A stretch of 64,000 bases of DNA, from NCBI RefSeq assembly GCF_026241855.1, contig NZ_JAPJDC010000001.1:1240001-1304000 (forward strand), written 5' to 3'. Position 1 is the first letter of the stretch. Every line of letters starts with the position of its first letter. Below are positions 32,508 through 40,783 of this stretch, one piece after another. The stretch is from Curtobacterium flaccumfaciens pv. betae. Its GTDB lineage: Bacteria; Actinomycetota; Actinomycetes; Actinomycetales; Microbacteriaceae. Position numbers and translations under genes: made by a program. The notes beneath the pieces are model-generated. The model worked only from the letters and a program-made list of their open reading frames with translations, was not told the origin of the DNA and did no database searches.

Positions 32508-33464
32508 ATGACCATGCAGACCCCGCTCTCCCGCGACACCGACCCGGCAACGTCCGGACCGGCGACCGCGGCGTCCCGTACGCACCGCCGTGTGGGTTCC
32601 CTCCACCGGACGGAGGGCATGTACTACCTGTTCCTCGTGCCGGCCCTCGTGCTGTTCACGGCGTTCGTCGTCGCCCCCGCCTGCGTCGGCGTCTTCTACA
32701 GCTTCACCGACTACCTGGGGTTCGGGCAGTGGGACTTCATCGGCGTCGAGAACTACAGGGCGCTCGTCTCCGACCCGGCGATCCTGGCGTCGTACGGCTT
32801 CACGCTCGGCTTCGCGGCCGTCACCGTCGTCGTCACGCAGGTCGTCGCGCTGTCCCTGGCGATCGCCCTGGCCAAGAGGATCCGGTTCGCTGCCGGGTTG
32901 CGGTCGGTGTTCGTCATCCCGATGGTGATCTCGGGGATCATCGTCGCCTACGTGTTCAACTTCCTGTTCTCGAACACCGTGCCGGCCCTGGCCACGAGCG
33001 TCGGTTTCGGCCCGCTCGAGCAGAGCATCCTCGGCGACCCGAACCTCGCCTGGCTCGCGATCGTGATCGTGTCCGCCTGGCAGACCGTGCCCGGCGCGCT
33101 CCTCATCTACACGGCGGGCCTGACGTCGATCCCCGAGGAGCTGTACGAGGCCAGTGCGCTCGACGGTGCGACCGGCTGGAAGCAGCTCCGCTCGATCACG
33201 CTCCCGCTGCTCGGCGGCTTCATCGTCATCAACACCGTGCTCGGCGTGAAGGGCTACCTCGGCGCCTACGACGTGATCGTCGGTCTGACCAACGGCGGCC
33301 CCGGCAGCGCGACGAGCAGCGTCGCGATGACCATCTTCGGCGGCTTCACCGGCGGCGACTACGCCTACCAGATGGCGAACGCGACCGTGTTCTTCATCAT
33401 CACCGTCCTCATCTCCGTGCTGCAGCTCGCGGCGACCCGCGGAAGGAACCTGCGACTCGCATGA
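32508..33464 (+). CDS. CUT1 sugar ABC transporter permease (MalF type)
   Basis: A 318-residue permease with six hydrophobic helices and the coupling-loop EAA motif PEELYEASALDGATGWKQLRSITLPLL. An N-terminal hydrophilic segment of about 35 residues precedes helix 1 (YYLFLVPALVLFTAFVVAP). It pairs with the MalG-type permease encoded immediately downstream (overlap 33461-33464). AGGAG lies six bases before ATG 32508. Confidence 0.93.
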   Translation: MTMQTPLSRDTDPATSGPATAASRTHRRVGSLHRTEGMYYLFLVPALVLFTAFVVAPACVGVFYSFTDYLGFGQWDFIGVENYRALVSDPAILASYGFTLGFAAVTVVVTQVVALSLAIALAKRIRFAAGLRSVFVIPMVISGIIVAYVFNFLFSNTVPALATSVGFGPLEQSILGDPNLAWLAIVIVSAWQTVPGALLIYTAGLTSIPEELYEASALDGATGWKQLRSITLPLLGGFIVINTVLGVKGYLGAYDVIVGLTNGGPGSATSSVAMTIFGGFTGGDYAYQMANATVFFIITVLISVLQLAATRGRNLRLA

Positions 33465-34378
33465 CCACCATCGACACACGACCCCCGACCGACACCCGCG
33501 CCGTGACCACCGGCGGCACCGGTCGCTCCGGCCGCGGCCGCGGCCACCGCCGACGACTCGGCGGCACGAACTGGACGCTGACCGTGGTCCTCGGCCTCGC
33601 GTCGCTGACCGTGCTCATCCCGCTGTACGTGACGCTCTCGATGGCGTTCAAGACGACCGAGCAGTCCGTCGACGGCAACGCGCTCTCGCTGCCGTTCCCG
33701 TTCAACCCGGGCTCCTTCGCCGAGGCCTGGCAGCTGACCCGGTTCCCGGTGTCCTTCTCGGTGTCGCTGGGCGTCGCGGCGCTCACCGTCGTCGCGACGC
33801 TGCTGCTCAGCTCGTTCGCCTCGTACGCGATCGTCCGGAACTGGCACAAGCGATTCTTCCGGTACTCGTTCGTCTACCTGCTCGCGGCGATGTTCCTGCC
33901 GTTCCCGGTGGTGGCGCTGCCGCAGATCAAGCTGACCGCCGAGATCGGCCTCGACAACCCGATCGGCGTCGGGATCCTGCACGCCATGTTCCAACTGTCG
34001 TTCAGCGTGCTGCTCTACTCGGCGTACCTGCGGTCGATCCCGGTCGAACTCGAGGAGAGCGCCCGCATCGACGGGGCGTCCACGTGGCAGATCTTCTGGC
34101 GGATCATCCTGCCGCTCCTCGGCCCGATGAACGCGACGGTCGGCATCTTCGCGTTCCTGGCATCGTGGAACGACTTCATGATGCCGTCGCTCATCACGGC
34201 GGATCCGGGGTTGCAGACCCTGCCCGTGGTGCAGAACATCTTCCAGAGTCAGTTCGGCACCAACTACAACGTCGCCTTCGCCTCGTACCTGATGGCGATG
34301 GCGCCCACGATCATCGTCTACCTGTTCGCGCAGCGCTGGGTCATCAGCGGCGTGACGCAGGGCGCGGTCAAGAGCTGA
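33461..34378 (+). CDS. CUT1 sugar ABC transporter permease (MalG type)
   Basis: A 305-residue permease. A Thr/Gly/Arg-rich N-terminus of about 35 residues is followed by six helices and the EAA loop PVELEESARIDGASTWQIFWRIILPLL. No ATPase gene belongs to the operon. Actinobacterial CUT1 systems commonly share one MsiK-type ATPase encoded elsewhere, and that is the expected partner here. Confidence 0.93.
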   Translation: MTTIDTRPPTDTRAVTTGGTGRSGRGRGHRRRLGGTNWTLTVVLGLASLTVLIPLYVTLSMAFKTTEQSVDGNALSLPFPFNPGSFAEAWQLTRFPVSFSVSLGVAALTVVATLLLSSFASYAIVRNWHKRFFRYSFVYLLAAMFLPFPVVALPQIKLTAEIGLDNPIGVGILHAMFQLSFSVLLYSAYLRSIPVELEESARIDGASTWQIFWRIILPLLGPMNATVGIFAFLASWNDFMMPSLITADPGLQTLPVVQNIFQSQFGTNYNVAFASYLMAMAPTIIVYLFAQRWVISGVTQGAVKS

Positions 34379-34388
34379 GAGGCACCAC

Positions 34389-36890
34389 GTGAGCAGCAGC
34401 ACCACCGGCAGCAGCACCACCGGCACCACCGGGGCGGTCCTCCCCACCATCCGTCCGTTCCCGGGTTCGGACCCGGTCGCCGACCCCGCAGCCGTCGTCA
34501 CCGGCGACCACTGGCGCATCACCGTGCTCGACGCCGGGGCCTTCCGCATCGAGTGGAGCGACGACGGCGGGTTCGAGGACCGCGCATCGACCTTCGCGAT
34601 GCGCCGCCGCCTGCCCGTGCCGGCGTTCACCGTGGAGCGGACGGCCGTCGCCGACGGCACCGGCACCGCCGCAGGCGTCGTCGTCACCACGGACCGCGCC
34701 CGCCTGCGCTACGACGGCCGCCCGTTCAGCCCGAGCGGCCTGGTCGTCGAGACCACCGGCCCGGACGCCAACCGCTGGCGCTGGGGGCAGGAGCCGCGCG
34801 ACCTCGGCGGCACCGGCCGCACCCTCGACGACGTCGACGGCCGGATGCCGCTCGAACCGGGGATCCTGGCCCGCGACGGCATCACCGCGCTCGACGACAG
34901 CGAGTCGTTCCTGTTCGCCGACGACGGCTGGATCGGCACGCGGGTCCCCGGGCGCCGCGACGTCACGGTCTTCGCGTACGGCCGCGACTACGACGCTGCG
35001 CTCCGCACGTACCACGCCGTCTCCGGGCCGCCGTCACGGATGCCGCGGTGGGCACTCGGCAACTGGTGGAGCCGGTACCACCCGTACAGCGACACCTCGT
35101 ACCTCGAGCTGCTGGACCGCTTCGCCGACGAACACCTGCCGTTCTCGGTCGCCGTCATCGACATGGACTGGCACCGGGTGGACTCCGTCCCGCCGCGCTT
35201 CGGCAACGGCTGGACGGGGTACTCGTGGGAGCCGTCGCTGTTCCCGGACCCGCGGGCGTTCCTCGCCGAACTGCACCGCCGGGGGATGCGCACGACGCTG
35301 AACCTGCACCCGGCCGACGGCGTCCGGGCGTTCGAGGACGCCTACCCCGCGGTGGCCCGGGCGATGGGCGTCGACCCGGAGACCGAGCAGCCGATCCCGT
35401 TCGACCCGACCGACCGGCGGTTCCTGCAGGCCTACTTCGAACAGCTGCACCGCCCGCTCGAGGAGCAGGGCGTCGACTTCTGGTGGATCGACTGGCAGCA
35501 GGGTCGTGAGACCGGGCTGCCCGGGGTCGACCCGCTGTGGCTGCTCAACCACTTCCACCTGCTCGACTCGGCGCGGCACGCGGCATCGGGTGACGCCGAC
35601 GCAAGGCCTGACGACGGCGCGGACACGGCTCCAGACGACGAAGGAACAGCAGCCCCCGTCGACGGCATGACCTTCTCGCGCTACGCCGGCCCCGGCAGCC
35701 ACCGGTACGCCGTCGGGTTCTCCGGCGATGCCGTCGTGTCGTGGGCGTCCCTGGCGTTCCAGCCCGAGTTCACCGCCACCGCCGCGAACATCGGCTACCC
35801 CTGGTGGAGCCATGACATCGGCGGCCACACCCGCGGCGTCCGCGACGACGAGCTCGCCACCCGCTGGGTGCAGTTCGGGGTGTTCTCACCGATCATGCGC
35901 CTGCACTCCGCGAACAACCCGTTCATCCGCAAGGAGCCGTGGGTGTTCCCCGCTGAGGCCCGCGCCGCGATGGGCGAGGCACTCCGCTTCCGTCACCGCC
36001 TGGTGCCGTACCTGCACACCATGAACCACGGCACCGCCGAGGGCACCGCGCTGGTCCGGCCGATGTACCACCTGGAGCCGCGCCGCGACGAGGCGTACCG
36101 GGTGCCGAACACCTACGCGTTCGGTTCGGAGCTGCTCGTCGCCCCGATCGTGACGCCGCGCGACCCGGTGAGCCGGCACGGGGTCGCCCGGGCCTGGCTG
36201 CCGCCGGGCACCTGGACCGACGTCTTCACCGGCACGGTGTACGCGGGCGACCGGTTCGTGGACCTGCACCGCACGCTCGACACGGTGCCGGTCCTGCTGC
36301 GCGCCGGTGGGATCCTGCCGCTCGCGGCGGCCGACCAGCTCGACGCCACCGTCAACCCGACGGCGTTCGAGGTCCTCGTCGCGCCGGGTGCGCCCGGCGA
36401 GTTCACCCTGGTCGAGGACCACGAGGGCGAGGGCAGCCGCACCGCCCGGACCCGCCTGACCTGGGACCCAGCGCACGCCGAGTTCCGGGTGCACGCCACC
36501 ACCGGGGCCCTCGACGTCGTTCCCGCCCACCGCGACTGGCGGGTCACGTTCCTCGCCGCGCCGGCCGACGGGCAGCCGACGTCGGCACGTGCGGCCGACC
36601 GGTTCTCGGTCGACCTGTCCGTCGACTCGGCGTCGGGCGGATCGGTCACGCTGGTCGGCGCTCCGATCGTCGGTGTCGACGCTCGGGAGGCCGTGCGGTG
36701 GGTCCTCGAGGGCGCGCAGGCCGGCAACCCGGAGAAGCTCGAGGCGTGGGAGGTCGTGGCGAAGGACCTGCCGCGTGCGGACCGCATCGTCGAGCTCGGC
36801 ACCGTCGGGCTGCCCGACGCCCTGCGGGACGTCGTCGTCGAGCTGCTCGGCAGCGTGCACCCGGGGGAGTCGGCTCCCGCAGGCCGCTGA
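34389..36890 (+). CDS. GH31 alpha-glycosidase (alpha-glucosidase/alpha-xylosidase group)
   Basis: An 833-residue glycoside hydrolase family 31 enzyme without a signal peptide, so it acts on imported sugar. The nucleophile is D368 in WWIDWQQG and the acid/base is D447 in GFSGDAV. WWSHDIGGHTRG and the MRLHSANNPF helix complete the barrel. Between the two catalytic residues sits an acidic, low-complexity stretch (about residues 400-423, rich in Asp, Ala and Thr). The C-terminal beta domains include APGAPGEFTLVEDHEG. Substrate could be an alpha-glucoside or an alpha-xylosyl oligosaccharide. GTG 34389 follows GAGAGG and lies 10 bases after the permease gene. Confidence 0.92.
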   Translation: MSSSTTGSSTTGTTGAVLPTIRPFPGSDPVADPAAVVTGDHWRITVLDAGAFRIEWSDDGGFEDRASTFAMRRRLPVPAFTVERTAVADGTGTAAGVVVTTDRARLRYDGRPFSPSGLVVETTGPDANRWRWGQEPRDLGGTGRTLDDVDGRMPLEPGILARDGITALDDSESFLFADDGWIGTRVPGRRDVTVFAYGRDYDAALRTYHAVSGPPSRMPRWALGNWWSRYHPYSDTSYLELLDRFADEHLPFSVAVIDMDWHRVDSVPPRFGNGWTGYSWEPSLFPDPRAFLAELHRRGMRTTLNLHPADGVRAFEDAYPAVARAMGVDPETEQPIPFDPTDRRFLQAYFEQLHRPLEEQGVDFWWIDWQQGRETGLPGVDPLWLLNHFHLLDSARHAASGDADARPDDGADTAPDDEGTAAPVDGMTFSRYAGPGSHRYAVGFSGDAVVSWASLAFQPEFTATAANIGYPWWSHDIGGHTRGVRDDELATRWVQFGVFSPIMRLHSANNPFIRKEPWVFPAEARAAMGEALRFRHRLVPYLHTMNHGTAEGTALVRPMYHLEPRRDEAYRVPNTYAFGSELLVAPIVTPRDPVSRHGVARAWLPPGTWTDVFTGTVYAGDRFVDLHRTLDTVPVLLRAGGILPLAAADQLDATVNPTAFEVLVAPGAPGEFTLVEDHEGEGSRTARTRLTWDPAHAEFRVHATTGALDVVPAHRDWRVTFLAAPADGQPTSARAADRFSVDLSVDSASGGSVTLVGAPIVGVDAREAVRWVLEGAQAGNPEKLEAWEVVAKDLPRADRIVELGTVGLPDALRDVVVELLGSVHPGESAPAGR

Positions 36891-36907
36891 CGGCAGTCGA
36901 CGGGGGA

Positions 36908-36959
36908 AAGGCGGACGGGAGGCGCGTGGCCGCACCGCCACGGGCCTCCCGTCCGCCGT
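36908..36959. repeat. Palindrome family 1, variant copy
   Basis: Arms GGCGGACGGGAGGC and GCCTCCCGTCCGCC are intact (36910-36923, 36944-36957) but the core is replaced by GTGGCCGCACCGCCAC. It lies between the convergent GH31 and LacI genes; the right end abuts the LacI stop codon. Confidence 0.85.
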
Positions 36960-38006
36960 TCACGCGCGCTGGTGCGCCGCCCGGTCGGACGTGCCGTCCG
37001 CGTACGGCGCGCTCTCGCCGACGAGCAGGCGGTGGCCGACCGTGACCAACCGGCCGGGCACGTCGGAGCCGTCCATCCGCTCGACCAGCAGGTCGAGCGC
37101 GGTGTCGGCGAGGGCAACCGTGTCGGGCGCGACGGAGGTCAGGCTCGGCACCAGGCTCGACCCGAGTCCGACCGCGTCCCACCCGACGACGGCGACGTCG
37201 CCGGGGGCGTCCAGGCCGCGCAGGCGCATCGCCCGGAGCGCCCCGAGCGCGGCCAGGTCGTCGCGGCAGAGCACACCGTCGACGCGGAGTCCGGCGTCGA
37301 GCGCGGCGCCGAAGGCGACCTCGGCGCCGGCGGCGTCGCCGACCTCGCGGGGGACCAGCAACGCGTCGTCGAGCGGCAGGCCCGCGGCGACGAGTCCGGC
37401 GCGGTAGCCGTCCAGACGCAGTCCGGACGTGCGCGACGACGGGCCGGTCTCGTGCCCGAAGAACCCGATGCGGCGGCAGCCGAGCGCCACCAGGTGCGCG
37501 ACGGCCTCGGTGGCGGCCCCGGCGTTGTCGATCACGACCTGGTCGGCGTGCGGGGGCCGGACGTCCTCGCCGAGGAACACCACGGCGGTGTCCCCGCGGA
37601 TCCGGTCGATGGCCTCGGGTGTGAGCACCTGCGGGTGGATCACGACCCCGTCGACCACACCGGCCTCGCGTCCCCGCACCGCTGAGCGTTCACCGTCGGG
37701 GTCGCCGCCGGTCTCCTCGAGCAGGAGCTGGTAGCCGCGGTCAGCGCACACCCGCGAGAACACGTGGGCCAGTTCGGCGAAGTACGGACGCCGCAGGTCG
37801 GGGAACGCGAAGGCGAGCATGTTCGAGCGTCCGGTCGCCAGGGACCGGCCCGAGACGTTCGGGCGGTAGCCCAGCTCGTCGATGGCGGCCTGCACCCGGC
37901 TGCGCATCGGGTCGCTGACGTGCTGGTAGCCGCGGACGACGTTGGACACGGTCTTCATCGAGACGCCGGCGTGCGCGGCGACGTCCTGCAGCGTGACCTT
38001 GCCCAT
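36960..38006 (-). CDS. LacI-family transcriptional repressor
   Basis: A 348-residue LacI/GalR regulator. The HTH is VTLQDVAAHAGVSMKTVSNVVRGYQHVSDPMRSRVQAAIDELGYRPN, with the hinge helix. A periplasmic-binding-like sugar domain follows, including VLCRDDLAALGALRAMRLRGLDAPGDVAVVGWD. It is convergent with the CUT1/GH31 operon and should bind TTTACAGCGCTGTAAA at 31119-31134. No second copy of that operator was found near its own start, so autoregulation is not evident. It starts leaderless. Confidence 0.92.
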   Translation of the reverse strand: MGKVTLQDVAAHAGVSMKTVSNVVRGYQHVSDPMRSRVQAAIDELGYRPNVSGRSLATGRSNMLAFAFPDLRRPYFAELAHVFSRVCADRGYQLLLEETGGDPDGERSAVRGREAGVVDGVVIHPQVLTPEAIDRIRGDTAVVFLGEDVRPPHADQVVIDNAGAATEAVAHLVALGCRRIGFFGHETGPSSRTSGLRLDGYRAGLVAAGLPLDDALLVPREVGDAAGAEVAFGAALDAGLRVDGVLCRDDLAALGALRAMRLRGLDAPGDVAVVGWDAVGLGSSLVPSLTSVAPDTVALADTALDLLVERMDGSDVPGRLVTVGHRLLVGESAPYADGTSDRAAHQRA

Positions 38007-38012
38007 CCGCTC

Positions 38013-38018
38013 ACCGTA
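38013..38018 (-). promoter_or_regulatory. -10 hexamer TACGGT for a leaderless start at 38006
   Basis: TACGGT, six bases (GAGCGG), then ATG on the minus strand. Confidence 0.6.
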
Positions 38019-38060
38019 GCGGGCGGAGGGTCACCGGACCCGGCGGACCGGCCGGGGTCG

Positions 38061-38774
38061 TCAGGGGACGAGTCGGCGCTGCACGATCGCGCGGGCGACC
38101 TCGGAGAGCGGCTCGTGGTGCTCGAGCGCGTACCCACGGATCACCGCGAAGGCGTCCTCGATGGAGACACCGCGCAGGTACGACACGACGCCCTTGGCCT
38201 GCTCGATGACCTCGCGTGACCCGATGGTCCGCTGCAGCTGCGCGCGGACGACCTCGTGCTCGCGCAGGGAACGTTCGTGCAGGATGCCGATCGTCGCCAC
38301 GTCCGCCAGGGCGCGGGCGACGCGCAGGTCCGACTCCGCGAGCGCACCGACGCCGGCCCCGAACAGGTTGAGCGTGCCGATGACGTTGCTCCCCAGCCGG
38401 AGCGGGACGGCGTGCACGGACCGGAACCCGAGCGCGAGCGCACCCGTGCGGAACATCGCCCACTCCGCCGGGGCGACCTCGATGTCCGGGCACGTCACGA
38501 CCCGTCCGGTCGCGAACGAGGTCATGCAGGGGCCGGCCTCGGCGTCGAGCTGCAGGACCTCGACGAGCCGGGTCGCCTCGGAGGTGGAGGCCACGACCTC
38601 GAGCTCCTGGTCGTCGTTCGCCAGGAGGATGCCCGCGGCGTCGATGCCGAGCACGTCGGCGCAGGTCTCGACCAGGGTCTGCAGCAGTTCCACGACGTCG
38701 TAGGCGTCCACCAGGGTGTCGGCGAGCGACGTGAACGTCTCCAGGATCCGGGCTTCTCGGCCTGCCGTCGTCAC
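38061..38774 (-). CDS. GAF-ANTAR protein (second of a pair)
   Basis: A 237-residue cytoplasmic protein. A GAF domain (about residues 20-160: VELLQTLVETCADVLGIDAAGILLANDDQ, GPCMTSFATGRVVTCPDI) is followed by a C-terminal ANTAR domain (about 175-230: SREVIEQAKGVVSYLRGVSIEDAFAVIRGYA). ANTAR domains bind paired RNA hairpins and prevent transcription termination. GAF domains sense small molecules or redox state. The GTG start overlaps the stop of the sister gene (38771-38774). The closest partner is that sister protein, with which it may form a heterodimer. Confidence 0.9.
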   Translation of the reverse strand: MTTAGREARILETFTSLADTLVDAYDVVELLQTLVETCADVLGIDAAGILLANDDQELEVVASTSEATRLVEVLQLDAEAGPCMTSFATGRVVTCPDIEVAPAEWAMFRTGALALGFRSVHAVPLRLGSNVIGTLNLFGAGVGALAESDLRVARALADVATIGILHERSLREHEVVRAQLQRTIGSREVIEQAKGVVSYLRGVSIEDAFAVIRGYALEHHEPLSEVARAIVQRRLVP

Positions 38775-39484
38775 TGGACCTCCTCGATCAGGTCGCCTCG
38801 CTTCTCGAACCGGACCGTGCCGTCGAGGATCTCCTCCGCCACCCGCCGCATCGTCGTCCGACGCGCGAAGGCGTGGCCCTGCAACAGCAGGTAGGCGTCC
38901 TCGGGGCTGATGTCGAGCTGCGCGAGCACGACCCCGGTGGCCTGGTGCACCACGCGCCGCGACGACGGGCTCCGATCCAGCAGGGCGTCGTCCTCGTCCG
39001 CGATGGAGCGGAGCGCCCGGCGCAGGACCCGGCGGCTGACGGCCGAGGCGAGGGTCATGGCCTGCCGCACGGTGTTGTCCTCGATCGTCGCGGGCTCCGG
39101 CACGTACACGTCGACGGCGCCGAGCGGGAACGGTCCGAACGCGACCGGGAACGCGAAGACCGCCCCGACGGGTTCGCTGCGCACGGCTTCGTTGAAGGCG
39201 GGCCACGCGGCGTTCGGTCGACGGACGACGTCGGTCTCCAGGACCGGGGCATCGTTCGCCAGTGCGGTCCAGCAGGGTCCCTCGGACAGGTCGAATTGGA
39301 TCTCGTCGACGCGGGTGGCGACCTCGTCCGTCGCGGACACGGTCTCGCTCGGGCACAGTTCACCGAACGTCGAGATCGAGACACCGCCCATCGGCAGCGC
39401 GAGCGCGAACGGCCGACTGAGTTCGTCGTCGGCGATCTCTGCCGACCGGAGCGCACGGAGTGCACGCTCGAATGCGTCATCCAT
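38771..39484 (-). CDS. GAF-ANTAR protein (first of a pair)
   Basis: Also 237 residues. The GAF-like region covers about 10-160 (ISTFGELCPSETVSATDEVATRV, SEGPCWTALANDAPVLETDV) and the ANTAR region about 175-225 (SRRVVHQATGVVLAQLDISPEDAYLLLQGHAFARRT). It differs clearly from its neighbour in sequence, so duplication is old or the two were assembled. Its ATG lies inside the end of the AraC gene (overlap 39477-39484), so the three genes are one operon in the order AraC, GAF-ANTAR, GAF-ANTAR. Confidence 0.88.
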   Translation of the reverse strand: MDDAFERALRALRSAEIADDELSRPFALALPMGGVSISTFGELCPSETVSATDEVATRVDEIQFDLSEGPCWTALANDAPVLETDVVRRPNAAWPAFNEAVRSEPVGAVFAFPVAFGPFPLGAVDVYVPEPATIEDNTVRQAMTLASAVSRRVLRRALRSIADEDDALLDRSPSSRRVVHQATGVVLAQLDISPEDAYLLLQGHAFARRTTMRRVAEEILDGTVRFEKRGDLIEEVQ

Positions 39485-40265
39485 GGGCGCCTTCCCTGCC
39501 GTCTCTCGATCCTACGCGCTGGTCGGTGTCGGACGATCCGGACGGCGCAGGCACGTTCGGCGGTGGGCCGGCGCGCCAGGCCGGCAGCTCTGCGGGCGGG
39601 TACGACCCCTGCTCGTCCTGCACCCGGAGCATCGCATCGAGGGCGACGAGGCTCACGCCCGGGGTCTCACGCACCACCGTCCGCACCGCGTTGCCGAGCA
39701 GGAACGCCATCAGGTCCTCGCTGCCCCCATCCGGTCGGTAATCACGCCACGGCCCGGCCCCCGCGCGTTGCAGGGCACCGGCGAGCACCGCCTTCGCGTC
39801 GTCGACGTCGACCTCGCAGTCGAGCACCAGGCGGAAGCGTCGCTGGCTCCGGTCCGACAGGCTCGGTGCGCCGTCCTCGTCGTCCTCAGGCACGAAGGAG
39901 CGCAGCGCCGACGACGGCGCGATGCCGTACGCCGCGCGGAACGCCGCGGCCATCCGGCCCGCGTTGCTGAACTGCCAGCGCTCGGCGATCTCCGCGATGG
40001 TCCGCCGGTCCGGCGCACCGGACGCCGCCTGCAGGTCACGACGGACCCCCTCGAGGCGCACGGCGCGCAGGAAGGTTCCCGGAGACTGCCCGATCTCGGC
40101 CTGGAACCGCTTCTGCAGGCTCCGCGGCGACAGCTGCACGGCCGCGGCGACGTCGGCGACGGTGATGTGGGTCGCCGCCTGCTCGTGGACGAACCGCATC
40201 GCATCCCGGACCGCACGCGAGAGTCGGGGCGGGCCGTCCTGGGTCGCGCTGCTCCCGTCGCTCAT
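39477..40265 (-). CDS. AraC-family regulator with N-terminal HTH
   Basis: A 262-residue protein. Unlike most AraC regulators, the double HTH is at the N-terminus (about residues 15-125: ITVADVAAAVQLSPRSLQKRFQAEIGQSPGTFLRAVRLEGVRRDL, then IAERWQFSNAGRMAAAFRAAYGIAP). The 135-residue C-terminal part (DCEVDVDDAKAVLAGAL, FLLGNAVRTVVRETPGVSLVALD) has no family that I recognise and may sense a ligand. It is first in the operon with the two GAF-ANTAR genes and starts leaderless. It is divergent from a second AraC locus. Confidence 0.85.
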   Translation of the reverse strand: MSDGSSATQDGPPRLSRAVRDAMRFVHEQAATHITVADVAAAVQLSPRSLQKRFQAEIGQSPGTFLRAVRLEGVRRDLQAASGAPDRRTIAEIAERWQFSNAGRMAAAFRAAYGIAPSSALRSFVPEDDEDGAPSLSDRSQRRFRLVLDCEVDVDDAKAVLAGALQRAGAGPWRDYRPDGGSEDLMAFLLGNAVRTVVRETPGVSLVALDAMLRVQDEQGSYPPAELPAWRAGPPPNVPAPSGSSDTDQRVGSRDGREGAHG

Positions 40266-40271
40266 GTGCCG

Positions 40272-40277
40272 ACCGTA
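40272..40277 (-). promoter_or_regulatory. -10 hexamer TACGGT for a leaderless start at 40265
   Basis: TACGGT, six bases (CGGCAC), then ATG on the minus strand. Confidence 0.6.
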
Positions 40278-40450
40278 CGGGACCCGCCGATGGCGCGCTC
40301 CCAGGGCTCCGATCGAGGCCGCGGATGATCCACCTTGCGCGGTACGAAGTCAACCCCTGACATGACCGGAATCGTCCTGTCGATACTGAAAGTGTCTCGT
40401 GCACCGCCGTCGAAATCGGTGCGCCACATCGAACCGACAGGGAGGGCGCG

Positions 40451-40783
40451 ATGGGACACCGCCAGGGATCCACGACCGTGATGACCGAGGCTGCCGTCTG
40501 GCAGCAGGTCGTCCACACCGATCGGATCCGTGCGCTCGCCGCGACGGACCCGACGGACATCCGTGTCCAGCCGGTCGACGCCGGGTGCTGGCGGGTCGTC
40601 GACGCCGCGGCCGCCTGGGGGGACCCGGACATGCTCCTCGGCTTCATCGAGCGCACGGTGGACGGTTTCGACTGCACGCTCATGGCGGCGCTGCACGAGC
40701 ACGACCGGCGAGCGAGCCTGCAGGACGCCCGCGCCTGGTTCGAACACCGCTGCGGACAGCACGTCGACGAGGCACCGTGCTGA
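40451..40783 (+). CDS. Small hypothetical protein upstream of AraC gene
   Basis: A 110-residue acidic soluble protein with no recognised domain. It contains TDIRVQPVDAGCWRVVDAAAAWGDPDMLLGFIERT and FDCTLMAALHEHD. Two cysteine-bearing segments near the C-terminus (HRCGQHVDEAPC) could bind metal or be redox active, which is speculative. A GGGAGGG stretch precedes ATG 40451; ATG 40481 is a second possible start. Its stop overlaps the following AraC gene (40777-40783), so the two are co-translated. Confidence 0.65.
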   Translation: MGHRQGSTTVMTEAAVWQQVVHTDRIRALAATDPTDIRVQPVDAGCWRVVDAAAAWGDPDMLLGFIERTVDGFDCTLMAALHEHDRRASLQDARAWFEHRCGQHVDEAPC

